DNA from: an uncultured Pelagibacteraceae bacterium
Lineage (GTDB): Bacteria > Pseudomonadota > Alphaproteobacteria > Pelagibacterales > Pelagibacteraceae
Length of the DNA: 64,000 nt
Assembly: GCA_902560805.1 (NCBI GenBank)
Contig: CACENW010000002.1
Coordinates: forward strand, 32,501-96,500
Direction: 5' to 3'
The position numbers and the translations under genes were made by a program. Within the stretch, counting starts at the first letter, position 1. Every line of letters starts with the position of its first letter. Below the pieces are notes generated by a model. The model was not told the DNA's origin, ran no database searches, and worked only from the letters and a program-made list of their open reading frames with translations. Shown in pieces: positions 54,253-63,035 of this stretch.

Positions 54253-54920
54253 AAAAGTTAGAAAACATTAAAAATATTCTATTTGATTGTGATGGTGTTC
54301 TTTATAGCGACCTAGAGGCAGTATTTGGTCAAGTAAGCCGAAAAATGACTGAATATATTTCAAGTAAACTTAATGTAGATTTAAAAAAGGCCAAAGAACT
54401 TCAGACAAATTACTTCCATAAATACAACACAAGCTTAAATGGTCTTATGATACATCATGAAATTGATCCTAAAGAATTTTTAGATTTTGTTCATGATATT
54501 GATTTATCTTTTTTAGAAAAAGATACAGCATTAAGATATGAGTTAGAGAATATAAATTTAAGAAAATTTGTTTTTACTAACGGCAGTCAAAATCATGTAA
54601 AGCATATCACTACAACCCTTGGTATTGATGACCAATTTGAGAATATATTTGATATTGTAGATGCGGAATATCATCCAAAACCAGAAGCTAAAGCTTTTGA
54701 TTTAATGATAGAAAAATTCAAAATTGATCCAAAAGAAACTTTATATATCGAAGATATAGCAAAAAATTTATCGATAGGTAAAGAGCGAGGAACAATTACA
54801 GCTTGGTTAATTAATGATGAAGAATGGGGTAAAAAAGAATCTGAAAAAGAATATATTGATTATAAAATTGAAAATCTTACTTTATTTTTAAAAGAAATAA
54901 GGTTATTAAAAAACCAATAA
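54249..54920 (+). CDS. HAD-family hydrolase, pyrimidine 5'-nucleotidase-like
   Basis: A 223-residue HAD protein: motif I FDCDGVLY (about 11-18), motif II FTNGSQNH (about 107-114), Lys in HPKPEAKAF and motif IV YIEDIAKNL. It matches the pyrimidine 5'-nucleotidase (SDT1/YjjG-like) group that lies next to argB and dapD in alphaproteobacteria. Exact nucleotide substrate unknown. Confidence 0.85.
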   Translation: MKKLENIKNILFDCDGVLYSDLEAVFGQVSRKMTEYISSKLNVDLKKAKELQTNYFHKYNTSLNGLMIHHEIDPKEFLDFVHDIDLSFLEKDTALRYELENINLRKFVFTNGSQNHVKHITTTLGIDDQFENIFDIVDAEYHPKPEAKAFDLMIEKFKIDPKETLYIEDIAKNLSIGKERGTITAWLINDEEWGKKESEKEYIDYKIENLTLFLKEIRLLKNQ

Positions 54921-54923
54921 ATT

Positions 54924-55751
54924 ATGAGTATAGAAAACATTATAGAACAAGCTTGGGAAAACAAAGATCAAGTTAATCAAAATTCAGATCAAAAATTAAA
55001 AGATGCTATTAATCAAATAATAGAAGATCTAGATAGCGGTAAATCTAGAGTTGCTGAAAAAATTGATGGTGAATGGGTAACTCATCAACACTTAAAAAAA
55101 GCAATTATGCTAAGTTTTAGAATCCATGGTATGGAAACTTTAGACGGTCCCTACTCAGCTTGGAGAGATAAAGCTCATTTGTTAAAAGGAAAAACAGCTG
55201 GATGGTCAAACGCTGATTTTGAAAAAGCAGGTTTTAGAATGGTACCTAATACAGCAATGAGAAAAGGATCATATGTTGCTAAAAATGTAGTTCTGATGCC
55301 GAGTTATGTAAATATTGGTGCATACATAGATGAAGGAACAATGATGGATACTTTTAGTCGTGCAGGTAGTTGCTGTCAGATTGGAAAAAATTGTCATATT
55401 TCAGCTGGAACTGGAATTGGTGGAGTTTTAGAGCCAGCACAAGCACTTCCAACTATTATTGAAGATAATGTTTTTGTAGGTGCAATGTCAGAAGTTGTGG
55501 AAGGTGTAATAGTTGGCGAAGGTTCTGTGCTAAGTATGGGTATGTATATTGGCCAATCAACTAAAATCGTTAACAGAAAAACTGGCGAAGTAACTCACGG
55601 TAAAATACCTCCTTACTCGGTAGTTGTCCCTGGATCATTACCAGACAAAAATAATCCAGCTGCGCCGTCATTATATTGTGCAGTAATCATCAAACAAGTA
55701 GATGAAAAAACAAGATCTAAAACATCAGTAAACGATCTTTTAAGAGATTAA
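54924..55751 (+). CDS. dapD: 2,3,4,5-tetrahydropyridine-2,6-dicarboxylate N-succinyltransferase
   Basis: A 275-residue DapD: N-terminal helical domain, then a left-handed beta-helix (hexapeptide repeats, about 105-225; [33 protein letters not shown]). It succinylates tetrahydrodipicolinate in the lysine/meso-DAP pathway; dapE follows 1 bp later and lysC is at 7375-8586. Confidence 0.97.
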   Translation: MSIENIIEQAWENKDQVNQNSDQKLKDAINQIIEDLDSGKSRVAEKIDGEWVTHQHLKKAIMLSFRIHGMETLDGPYSAWRDKAHLLKGKTAGWSNADFEKAGFRMVPNTAMRKGSYVAKNVVLMPSYVNIGAYIDEGTMMDTFSRAGSCCQIGKNCHISAGTGIGGVLEPAQALPTIIEDNVFVGAMSEVVEGVIVGEGSVLSMGMYIGQSTKIVNRKTGEVTHGKIPPYSVVVPGSLPDKNNPAAPSLYCAVIIKQVDEKTRSKTSVNDLLRD

Positions 55752-55752
55752 A

Positions 55753-56910
55753 ATGCAAACCATTAATGAATTACAATTAGCTAAAGAGCTAATTCGTTAC
55801 CCGTCTGTAACACCAGTAGATGCTGGAGTAATGAAGTTCTTAGAAAAAAAATTAAAGAAACTTGGGTTCAAAACTAAAATATTAGAGTTTAAAGAAAAAA
55901 ACACTAAATCAGTTAAAAATCTTTATGCAAGACTTGGGTCTAATGGTCCAAATTTTTGCTACGCTGGTCACTTAGATGTTGTGCCTGCTGGAAATTTAAA
56001 TGATTGGACGGTAAATCCTTTTAGACCCTCAATTAAAAAAGGACATTTGATTGGAAGAGGAGCAAATGACATGAAAAGCTCTATTGCAGCATTTGTTTCT
56101 GCTGTCAGTATTTTTGTCAAAAATAAAAAAAAATTTAATGGTTCTATAAGCTTACTAATTACAGGTGATGAAGAAGGAGTTGCTATTAATGGTACAAAAA
56201 AAGTTGTCGAATACTTAAAAAAAAGAAAAGAAAAAATTAATTTTTGTTTGGTTGGAGAACCAACAAATCCAAATAAATTGGGAGAAATGATTAAAATTGG
56301 TCGAAGAGGAAGTATGACCGGTAGACTTTCAGTCATAGGTATTCAGGGTCATGTTGCTTATCCTCATAGAGCTAATAATCCATCGACTGCTCTTGTTCAA
56401 ATATTAAAAGAATTGAAAGAAATTAAATTTGATAAAGGAACAAAAGACTTTCAACCAACAAACCTAGAGGTTACAAAAATAAATATTGATAATATAGCTG
56501 ACAACGTGATTCCAGGTTTGGCTAATGCAACTTTTAATATTAGGTTCAATAACAAACATTCATCGAATTCAATTAAGACAAAAATAAATAAAATATTAAA
56601 GAAAATTTGTCATAAAAATAAATCAAATTACAAAATTGAATATAGTGTATCTGGTGAAGCTTTTTTAACTAAACCAAACCAAACTACATATATGATCCAA
56701 GATATAATTAAAAAGATTACTAAAATTAAGCCTGAACTATCAACAACAGGAGGCACGTCTGATGCAAGATTTATTAGAAAAATAGCACCCTGTTTGGAAT
56801 TTGGTTTGGTTGGAAAAACAATGCATAAAGTGGATGAAGCAGTTTCTTTAAGTGATTTAAAAAAATTAACTTTAATTTATTCAAATATTTTAAAGAATTA
56901 TTTTAAGTGA
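55753..56910 (+). CDS. dapE: Succinyl-diaminopimelate desuccinylase
   Basis: A 385-residue M20 metallopeptidase-family enzyme: zinc ligands in AGHLDVVPAG (about 72-81), GRGANDMKSS, GDEEG and the distal His in KTMHKVDE. It removes succinate from succinyl-DAP to give LL-DAP. dapD-dapE are coupled; the next gene starts 4 bp before the dapE stop. Confidence 0.96.
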   Translation: MQTINELQLAKELIRYPSVTPVDAGVMKFLEKKLKKLGFKTKILEFKEKNTKSVKNLYARLGSNGPNFCYAGHLDVVPAGNLNDWTVNPFRPSIKKGHLIGRGANDMKSSIAAFVSAVSIFVKNKKKFNGSISLLITGDEEGVAINGTKKVVEYLKKRKEKINFCLVGEPTNPNKLGEMIKIGRRGSMTGRLSVIGIQGHVAYPHRANNPSTALVQILKELKEIKFDKGTKDFQPTNLEVTKINIDNIADNVIPGLANATFNIRFNNKHSSNSIKTKINKILKKICHKNKSNYKIEYSVSGEAFLTKPNQTTYMIQDIIKKITKIKPELSTTGGTSDARFIRKIAPCLEFGLVGKTMHKVDEAVSLSDLKKLTLIYSNILKNYFK

Positions 56911-57836
56911 AAACAGCTTTAGTTACTTCAGATACATATCAAAATCACAATACAGGAGATGGACATCCTGAAAAAATAGATAGAGTTACAGCTGTCATTG
57001 ATAATTTTAAAAAATTAGATAACAAAAATTTAATATGGAAAAAGCCTTCAAGATTTGGAAAATCAATATTAATAAAAACCCACTCTTCTGAATATATTGA
57101 TCAGGTCAATCAATCATTCCCTCAGAATGGTTTTAATTTTTTAGATGGAGATACAGTCGTGTCACCTGGTAGCAAAGAGGCAACAATGGATGCTGTTGGA
57201 TCAATTATAACAGCGATTGATGGTGTAGAAGAAAAACAATTTAAAAATGCTTTTTGTGCAGTGAGACCCCCAGGTCATCACGCAGAAAAAGAGAAAGCAA
57301 TGGGCTTTTGCATTTATAACAATGTTGCTGTTGGTGCTAATTATTTAATTGAAAAATATGGTTATAAAAAAATAGCTATAATTGATTTTGATGTCCATCA
57401 TGGAAATGGAACTCAAGATATTTTTTTTAATAATGAAAAAGTTTTATATATTTCTACACATCAATTTCCATATTATCCAGGTTCAGGTTCAGAAAAAGAA
57501 ATTGGAAAATTTAATAATATTTTAAACATTCCACTAGAAGCTGGGACGAGTTCTACAGAATATTTAAATGCATATGAACTAGTATTAAAGAAATTAAAAG
57601 AATTTAAACCAGAATTTATACTGTTTTCTGCAGGTTTTGATGCTCATATTGATGATCCATTAGCACAATTAAAACTTAATGCTGAAGATTATTATACAAT
57701 TACAAAAAGAACTTTAGAAATTTCAAAATCATTTTGTAAAGGTAATGTAGTATCTATATTAGAAGGTGGATATGATTTAAAAGCACTGCAAGATAGTACT
57801 CAAAGACATGTTGATGCTCTTTTAGAATTTAATTGA
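56907..57836 (+). CDS. Histone deacetylase family protein (class II-like)
   Basis: A 309-residue arginase/deacetylase-fold enzyme with an intact zinc site: RPPGHHAEKEKAMGFC (catalytic His-His, about 124-139), DFDVHHGNGTQD (Asp/His ligands, about 161-172) and SAGFDAHIDDP (third Asp, about 252-262). The N-terminal HPE (about 20-22) is typical. Bacterial members deacetylate polyamines or protein lysines; the substrate here is unknown. GTG start at 56907. A SET-domain gene follows with a 4-bp overlap if its upstream TTG start is used. Confidence 0.93.
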   Translation: MKTALVTSDTYQNHNTGDGHPEKIDRVTAVIDNFKKLDNKNLIWKKPSRFGKSILIKTHSSEYIDQVNQSFPQNGFNFLDGDTVVSPGSKEATMDAVGSIITAIDGVEEKQFKNAFCAVRPPGHHAEKEKAMGFCIYNNVAVGANYLIEKYGYKKIAIIDFDVHHGNGTQDIFFNNEKVLYISTHQFPYYPGSGSEKEIGKFNNILNIPLEAGTSSTEYLNAYELVLKKLKEFKPEFILFSAGFDAHIDDPLAQLKLNAEDYYTITKRTLEISKSFCKGNVVSILEGGYDLKALQDSTQRHVDALLEFN

Positions 57837-57871
57837 TAAATCCTAGGAAAACTCTAAATAAAAAAATCTTT

Positions 57872-58363
57872 ATGAAATTATATAAAATTAAAAAATCTGA
57901 TATTGATAAAAGAGGTAGAGGACTTTATGCTACTCAAGATATCAAAGAAGGTACCAAAATAATTGATTACGTTGGAAAACTAATTACAAAAAAACAAACA
58001 GAAAAATCTGATAAATATGACAATAGTAAACCAATCTATTTATTTACTATTAATAAAAAATACGACCTTGATGGAGATTTTTCATGGAATACTGCAGGAT
58101 TAATTAATCATTCTTGCGACAATAATTGTGATTATGATGGCAAAGGTCTTAAAATTTGGGTTAAAGCAATAAGAGATATTAAAAAAGGCGAAGAATTTAC
58201 CTGTGATTATGGTTTTGGTTATGACGAAAATTACAAACAATTTCCATGTAAGTGCGATTCAAAAAATTGTTGTGGGTATATTGTAAGAGCAGAGTCTAGA
58301 TGGCGGATAAATAAAAAATTTGCCATGAGTAATAAAAAAAATCTAATAAAAAATTCTAGATAA
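57872..58363 (+). CDS. SET domain-containing protein
   Basis: A 163-residue protein starting MKLYKIKKSDI. An upstream in-frame TTG at 57833 would add 13 residues and overlap the deacetylase gene, but the family normally begins as chosen here. SET motifs: KRGRGLYAT (about 12-20), LINHSCDNNCDY (the NHS SAM/substrate motif, about 88-99), EEFTCDYGFGY (about 120-130) and a post-SET cysteine cluster CKCDSKNCCG. Such proteins methylate lysines in eukaryotes; bacterial free-standing versions are little studied. Its end overlaps converging truA by 21 bp. Confidence 0.88.
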   Translation: MKLYKIKKSDIDKRGRGLYATQDIKEGTKIIDYVGKLITKKQTEKSDKYDNSKPIYLFTINKKYDLDGDFSWNTAGLINHSCDNNCDYDGKGLKIWVKAIRDIKKGEEFTCDYGFGYDENYKQFPCKCDSKNCCGYIVRAESRWRINKKFAMSNKKNLIKNSR

Positions 58364-59083
58364 AAATAAGCCAGTAGGTGGTGCTGGAGGAGCGCACATT
58401 GATCTTTTTTTAGATTTTAAAGCTTTATCAAAAGTTTTTAAATCCCATTTCTTTTCACCTAAATATTTCAAACAACCAACCATTGATCTCACTTGCTGTT
58501 GAAGAAAAGATTGAGATTTAAATTGAATTTCTATTTTATCATTTGAAGATTTTAATTTTACAAAATCCATTGTTCTAACTGGACTTTTTGCATTACAACT
58601 TGACGCTCTAAATGTTGAGAAATCTTTAGTACCAACTAATTTTTTTGCACCTAATTTCATTAAATCTAAATCTAATTTTTTTCTTACATGCCAAACTTGG
58701 TTTTTTTCAATCACTGGTGAACTTGTTCTATTTAAAATGATATATTTATAAATTCTCTTTTTTGCAGAAAATCTTGAATGAAAATTACTATTCTTTTTTT
58801 TTATTTTAAGAATTGCAATATTTTCATTTTTTAAAAAGTGATTTATTGAGTTAATGAATTTATCTAAGTTTAATAATTTATTTTTTAAATCAAAATGTGC
58901 GGACTGCTCTATGGCATGAACACCAGCATCTGTTCTACCCGATCCAACTATAGTAATATTTTCTTTTAATAATTTTCTAATTTTGTCTTGAAGTATTCCT
59001 TGGATAGTTTTATTTTTTTTTTGAATTTGCCAACCTTTATAATTTGTCCCCAGATATTCAATCAAAAGCTGATATCTAAACAT
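58343..59083 (-). CDS. truA: tRNA pseudouridine(38-40) synthase TruA
   Basis: A 246-residue TruA with the catalytic Asp in GRTDAGVHA (about 48-56). It modifies U38-U40 in the anticodon arm. Typical LIEYLGTNYKGWQIQ start (about 7-21). It lies directly after fmt and def (a translation-related run). Confidence 0.96.
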   Translation of the reverse strand: MFRYQLLIEYLGTNYKGWQIQKKNKTIQGILQDKIRKLLKENITIVGSGRTDAGVHAIEQSAHFDLKNKLLNLDKFINSINHFLKNENIAILKIKKKNSNFHSRFSAKKRIYKYIILNRTSSPVIEKNQVWHVRKKLDLDLMKLGAKKLVGTKDFSTFRASSCNAKSPVRTMDFVKLKSSNDKIEIQFKSQSFLQQQVRSMVGCLKYLGEKKWDLKTFDKALKSKKRSMCAPPAPPTGLFLSRIFY

Positions 59084-60004
59084 TTATATCTTTGAGCCTT
59101 TTTTTATCTGCGAACCTAGTATAAATTCACCAATATTTTGAGGTCTTTTCCCCTGTCTCTGAATTTCCTTCACAATAATCGATTGATTATTACCACAAGC
59201 AATTTCAAGATTATCACTCAATACTGACCCTGGATTTCCTTGAGCTCTTCCAATTTGAGCTTTTAAAATTTTATATCTTTCTCCATTAAAATTAAAAAAT
59301 GCTCCTGGTGATGGATATAAACCATTTATCTTACCAATAATTTTTTCAGCATTTTCATCCCAATTAATTTGACCTTCAGTTTTTTGAATTTTAGAAGCAT
59401 AAGTAGCATTCACATGATCTTGCTCAACAAATTTTGCTTTATCTTCTAAAATATCATCTACATCATCTAAAATTTTTTCTGCTGCTAAATTTGAAAGTTT
59501 TTCACTAATTTCTAACGCGTTCAAATTTTCATTAAGTTGAATTTTATAATTATTACAAACCGGCCCCGTATCTAATTTTTCAGCAATTCTCATTATACTT
59601 ATACCAGTTTCCTGATCTAAATTCATAATAGATCTTTGAATTGGTGCAGCACCTCTCCATTTAGGCAGTAAAGATGCGTGTACATTTATAAAACCTGTTT
59701 TAGTTAAGCTTAGAAATTTTTTAGGTATGATTTGTCCGTAAGCAACAACTATTGCTAAATCGGCATCTAAAGAATTTAAAAAATTATATTCCTCTTCATT
59801 GTTTAAAATTGGTGGAGTTCTGTATTCTAAATTTAAAGTTTCAGAAATACCTTGTATTGGAGACTTATTAATTTTTTGTCCTCTTTTTGATTTTTGAGGC
59901 GGCTGTGTATATACACAAGAAATATTATATCCATTTTGATATAAAGATTTTAAAATTGGTACAGCGAACATGGGCGTACCCATAAAAACTAACTTTTTTG
60001 ACAT
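59084..60004 (-). CDS. fmt: Methionyl-tRNA formyltransferase
   Basis: A 306-residue Fmt: FMGTPMFAVPIL start (about 7-18), the formyl-folate/catalytic motif NVHASLLPKWRGAAPI (about 107-122), and a C-terminal tRNA-binding domain. It formylates initiator Met-tRNA; def, the deformylase for the product, is immediately upstream (3-bp gap). Confidence 0.97.
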   Translation of the reverse strand: MSKKLVFMGTPMFAVPILKSLYQNGYNISCVYTQPPQKSKRGQKINKSPIQGISETLNLEYRTPPILNNEEEYNFLNSLDADLAIVVAYGQIIPKKFLSLTKTGFINVHASLLPKWRGAAPIQRSIMNLDQETGISIMRIAEKLDTGPVCNNYKIQLNENLNALEISEKLSNLAAEKILDDVDDILEDKAKFVEQDHVNATYASKIQKTEGQINWDENAEKIIGKINGLYPSPGAFFNFNGERYKILKAQIGRAQGNPGSVLSDNLEIACGNNQSIIVKEIQRQGKRPQNIGEFILGSQIKKGSKI

Positions 60005-60007
60005 TTT

Positions 60008-60526
60008 TTAAACTTCGGCTGTGTTGGATTTTAATTTTAAAAGTTTCTTTATGATCATTGATTTTTTTAGTTTTGAAAGATAATCGATAAACAATATCCC
60101 TTCCAAATGATCCATTTCATGCTGAATGCATGTTGCAAGCAATCCATCTGCCTTAAGTAATTGTTTCTTTCCGTTGTAATCTAAATACTCTACTTCACAT
60201 TTGCTTGGTCGATCAATTTCAGCAAATTGGTTTGGTACTGATAAACACCCTTCTTCGTAGGTTGCCTTGAGTGGATCTTTATTTTTTATAACTGGATTTA
60301 CAAAGTATCTGGGCTCTTTTTTATTTTCATCCTTGCTTATATCCATCACTATAATTCTTTTTGGTACACCAATCTGAATTGCCGCAAGACCAATGCCATT
60401 AGCATCATACATTGTATCGAGCATATCATTCATTAATTTTTGCTCTTCACTTCCAACAACTTCCACTGGTTTTGAAACTTGTCGAAGTAATTTATTAGGT
60501 TCTGTAATAATCGTTCTAATAGCCAT
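60008..60526 (-). CDS. def: Peptide deformylase
   Basis: A 172-residue metalloenzyme with all three family motifs: GIGLAAIQIG (about 45-54), EEGCLSVP (about 90-97, metal Cys) and QHEMDHLEG (about 134-142, two metal His). Removes the N-formyl group from new proteins. First gene of the def-fmt-truA run. Confidence 0.97.
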   Translation of the reverse strand: MAIRTIITEPNKLLRQVSKPVEVVGSEEQKLMNDMLDTMYDANGIGLAAIQIGVPKRIIVMDISKDENKKEPRYFVNPVIKNKDPLKATYEEGCLSVPNQFAEIDRPSKCEVEYLDYNGKKQLLKADGLLATCIQHEMDHLEGILFIDYLSKLKKSMIIKKLLKLKSNTAEV

Positions 60527-60550
60527 AAAAGTTGTATGTTATTATAATTT

Positions 60551-62308
60551 TTATACTTTTAAAGGAAGAACTTTTAGTAATAGCTTATTTCTAATTAAAT
60601 CAGCATTTATTTGATTGAGTGTATTCAAAATAAAATAAAGTCTTTTTTCATCAATATTTTCTATTTTGTCATTACCTATAATCTTAATTAAAGATAATAA
60701 TACTGTTCCAACTTCATTTGCATTTATTAACTCCACTAAATTTTCATCTAGTTCATAGGGTTTTTGTGAATACAAACGGTCATACTCACTTGGTATTTCT
60801 ACTCCATCTGATTTGAGACTTTCTATAAAAATTATATCTTTAGTAGATAAAGTTTCATTACTAAAAATTATTCTATCTAAAAATTTTTTTAAATCTTCTT
60901 GTATTTCAGATTTTGAATAATCTCCTCTAAAATAATTTACCCACTTAGATTGATGTAAAATATTATTATTGTACTCAATTTTTTTGAACTCTGAATTCTG
61001 ATTTTTTGAATAGTTATTGTAGAAACTTAAATAATCTGAAGGAACATTATCTACTTCAATTTCGTTCAAGAAGTTATTGAGCTCTATATCAAAAGCTAAT
61101 CCAATTTTATTGTCCTCAAATAGCTGCTTCAACAACTGTAAAAATTCCAATTTTAATTCTGGTTCACTCGTTAAAAGTGCTCTTTGATAAATTAATGCTC
61201 TTGCTTCTACTGGAGAGAGCAACTTGTAAGTATCAGTTGCGCTTAACAATTGATCAATATTAAATTGAAATTTTTTATAATATTCAAACAAGTCTTTTTC
61301 TGAAAAAATTTTATAATTTGCAGCTTTTTCAATAATTAAGATTTTGTCTTGATCATTAATATCAACATTACTTAGGTCGGGTAATAGATTTGAATTTGAA
61401 AGATATTTCCAAATTAATTGTGGTGTATTTTCATTTGGTTCAAATGAAAAATCTGGATTTGTCCTATGTGCTAAATGAAACTCGAATACTGAACCTTCCG
61501 ATATTTCTTTGGATGCTTCATCAATATAACCAAATAGATAATTCATTTTATTCTCAAAATATTCATCTTGAAAACCTAACTCTTTTTTAAGATCAAGAAT
61601 TAATTGTGCTTCTTCATTTTTTCCATAATTAACTAAACAGTATAAATTTAATTTTGATAAATATTCATCTTCAACTGGTCCTTTAATTTTTGTAAAAAAT
61701 TCACAAGTCTTTTTTATATCTGTGTCAGATAAGTAGTTATCTAATAAATGTCTTGTTAATTCAGGATGAGAGCTTACAATTTGATTATTAATCAAAAATT
61801 CTTCGATAAGTTCTAAATTAGAATTTTTGATTAACCAATCAGATTTAAATTTTAAAAATTCATTTTCAGTAATATTTTGATTAGGATAATGAGCGTTAGT
61901 TAATAATGAGACTTCCATAATTTCTAAAGCGTCATTAGAAAGATTAATTTTATCTAAACTATCAAACAAGCTTTTTAACTTTTGACCATCAGAATTCGTC
62001 CACATATCAATAGTCAAACCATGTTCTTCAGGATCATATAATCCTACGATTTTAACTTCTTTTGATATTAAATTTTCATCTAATTCTATAGAGCCAGTAT
62101 TTTTATCTGACTGCATATCAAAAACACTTATTTGATCGTTATTATTTTCAACTTCCGAGGCAACTGTTTCTTCGACAGTTTCATTTTCTTTTTTTTCAAG
62201 ATTCCAAATATCGATTGGATTATCTTCTGCTTGAATAGGATTTAAAAAAGCTAGATAGATAAAAAAAATAAAAAAAAATTTTTTATTTAACAATTTTAAA
62301 ATTTTCAT
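60551..62308 (-). CDS. Exported protein of unknown function (585 aa)
   Basis: A 585-residue protein with a signal peptide (hydrophobic about 9-23, cleavage likely after PIQA at 27). The mature part is acidic and Leu/Asn/Glu-rich, with long helical stretches that could form alpha-alpha repeats (about 180-560); no metal or catalytic motif is evident. I do not recognise the family. It is preceded by a 60-aa single-pass membrane protein whose end overlaps its start by 26 bp. The pair sits divergently from aroK. Probably periplasmic; secretion by the Sec system is inferred. Confidence 0.8.
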   Translation of the reverse strand: MKILKLLNKKFFFIFFIYLAFLNPIQAEDNPIDIWNLEKKENETVEETVASEVENNNDQISVFDMQSDKNTGSIELDENLISKEVKIVGLYDPEEHGLTIDMWTNSDGQKLKSLFDSLDKINLSNDALEIMEVSLLTNAHYPNQNITENEFLKFKSDWLIKNSNLELIEEFLINNQIVSSHPELTRHLLDNYLSDTDIKKTCEFFTKIKGPVEDEYLSKLNLYCLVNYGKNEEAQLILDLKKELGFQDEYFENKMNYLFGYIDEASKEISEGSVFEFHLAHRTNPDFSFEPNENTPQLIWKYLSNSNLLPDLSNVDINDQDKILIIEKAANYKIFSEKDLFEYYKKFQFNIDQLLSATDTYKLLSPVEARALIYQRALLTSEPELKLEFLQLLKQLFEDNKIGLAFDIELNNFLNEIEVDNVPSDYLSFYNNYSKNQNSEFKKIEYNNNILHQSKWVNYFRGDYSKSEIQEDLKKFLDRIIFSNETLSTKDIIFIESLKSDGVEIPSEYDRLYSQKPYELDENLVELINANEVGTVLLSLIKIIGNDKIENIDEKRLYFILNTLNQINADLIRNKLLLKVLPLKV

Positions 62309-62465
62309 TTGGAATAATTTTTTCTATTTCCTTTTTAGGGGCAGGAAAATCAATTGAATTAAGAATGAAAACAACACCAAGAACAATTACTAGTCCAAAA
62401 ATAGATTTAACAACTAGTCCAATTATACTTTTTTTACCTGAACTTGTATTTTTGTTGAATTGCAT
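62283..62465 (-). CDS. Small single-pass membrane protein (60 aa)
   Basis: A 60-residue protein: short polar N-terminus (MQFNKNTSSGKKS), one membrane helix (about 14-37), then a charged periplasmic tail containing PAPKKEIEKIIP. Its 3' end overlaps the 585-aa exported protein by 26 bp in another frame, suggesting translational coupling and possibly joint function. Small proteins of this kind occur beside aroK in alphaproteobacteria. Function unknown. Confidence 0.65.
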   Translation of the reverse strand: MQFNKNTSSGKKSIIGLVVKSIFGLVIVLGVVFILNSIDFPAPKKEIEKIIPNENFKIVK

Positions 62466-62522
62466 ATAACTTTAGTTAATTTCAAATTAAGACATATTTG
62501 TGTTTTTTCAATATTTAAACTT

Positions 62523-63035
62523 ATGAAATCAAAAAAAAATCTTGTTTTTTTAGGTATGATGGGTTCTGGAAAGAGTTCTATTGGCTCTTTGGTCGCAAAA
62601 AAATTTAAATTAAATTTTATAGATATAGATAAAGAAATTGAGAAAAATTTAAATACAACAATTAGAAAAATATTTGAAACAAAAGGAGAAGAATATTTTA
62701 GAAAAATTGAAGAAAAAACTACACTTAGAAAATTAAGACTTAATTCTACTGTAGTCTCTCTAGGAGGAGGTGCTTTTGCAAATAAAAATATAAGAAATGA
62801 GGTTTTAAAAAATCATTATTCATTTTGGTTAAATTGGAATGAAAAAATTTTAATTGAAAGAATTAAAAATAGCAAAAAAAGACCTTTAACAATTAATGCT
62901 ACAGATAGCGATTTAATTGATTTAATCAAAAAAAGGACTAACATTTATTCTAAAGCGTTATATGAAATCAAATGTGATAATCTCACAAAAAATGAAATCG
63001 TAGACAAAATTAAAGAAATTTATGAAACCAATTAA
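62523..63035 (+). CDS. aroK: Shikimate kinase
   Basis: A 170-residue P-loop kinase: Walker A GMMGSGKSSIG (about 11-21), D34-type DIDKEIE, R in FRKIEEKT and the GGGAF motif. The frame is open 63 bp further upstream, but the family starts at MKSKKNLVFLGM, so the ATG at 62523 is chosen; the upstream part overlaps the divergent 60-aa gene. aroB starts 14 bp before its stop (aroK-aroB operon, conserved). Confidence 0.96.
   Translation: MKSKKNLVFLGMMGSGKSSIGSLVAKKFKLNFIDIDKEIEKNLNTTIRKIFETKGEEYFRKIEEKTTLRKLRLNSTVVSLGGGAFANKNIRNEVLKNHYSFWLNWNEKILIERIKNSKKRPLTINATDSDLIDLIKKRTNIYSKALYEIKCDNLTKNEIVDKIKEIYETN

Noticed and set aside
62460..62522. N-terminal 21-residue extension of AroK
   Set aside because: It overlaps the divergent 60-aa gene and precedes the normal family start MKSKKNLVFLG.
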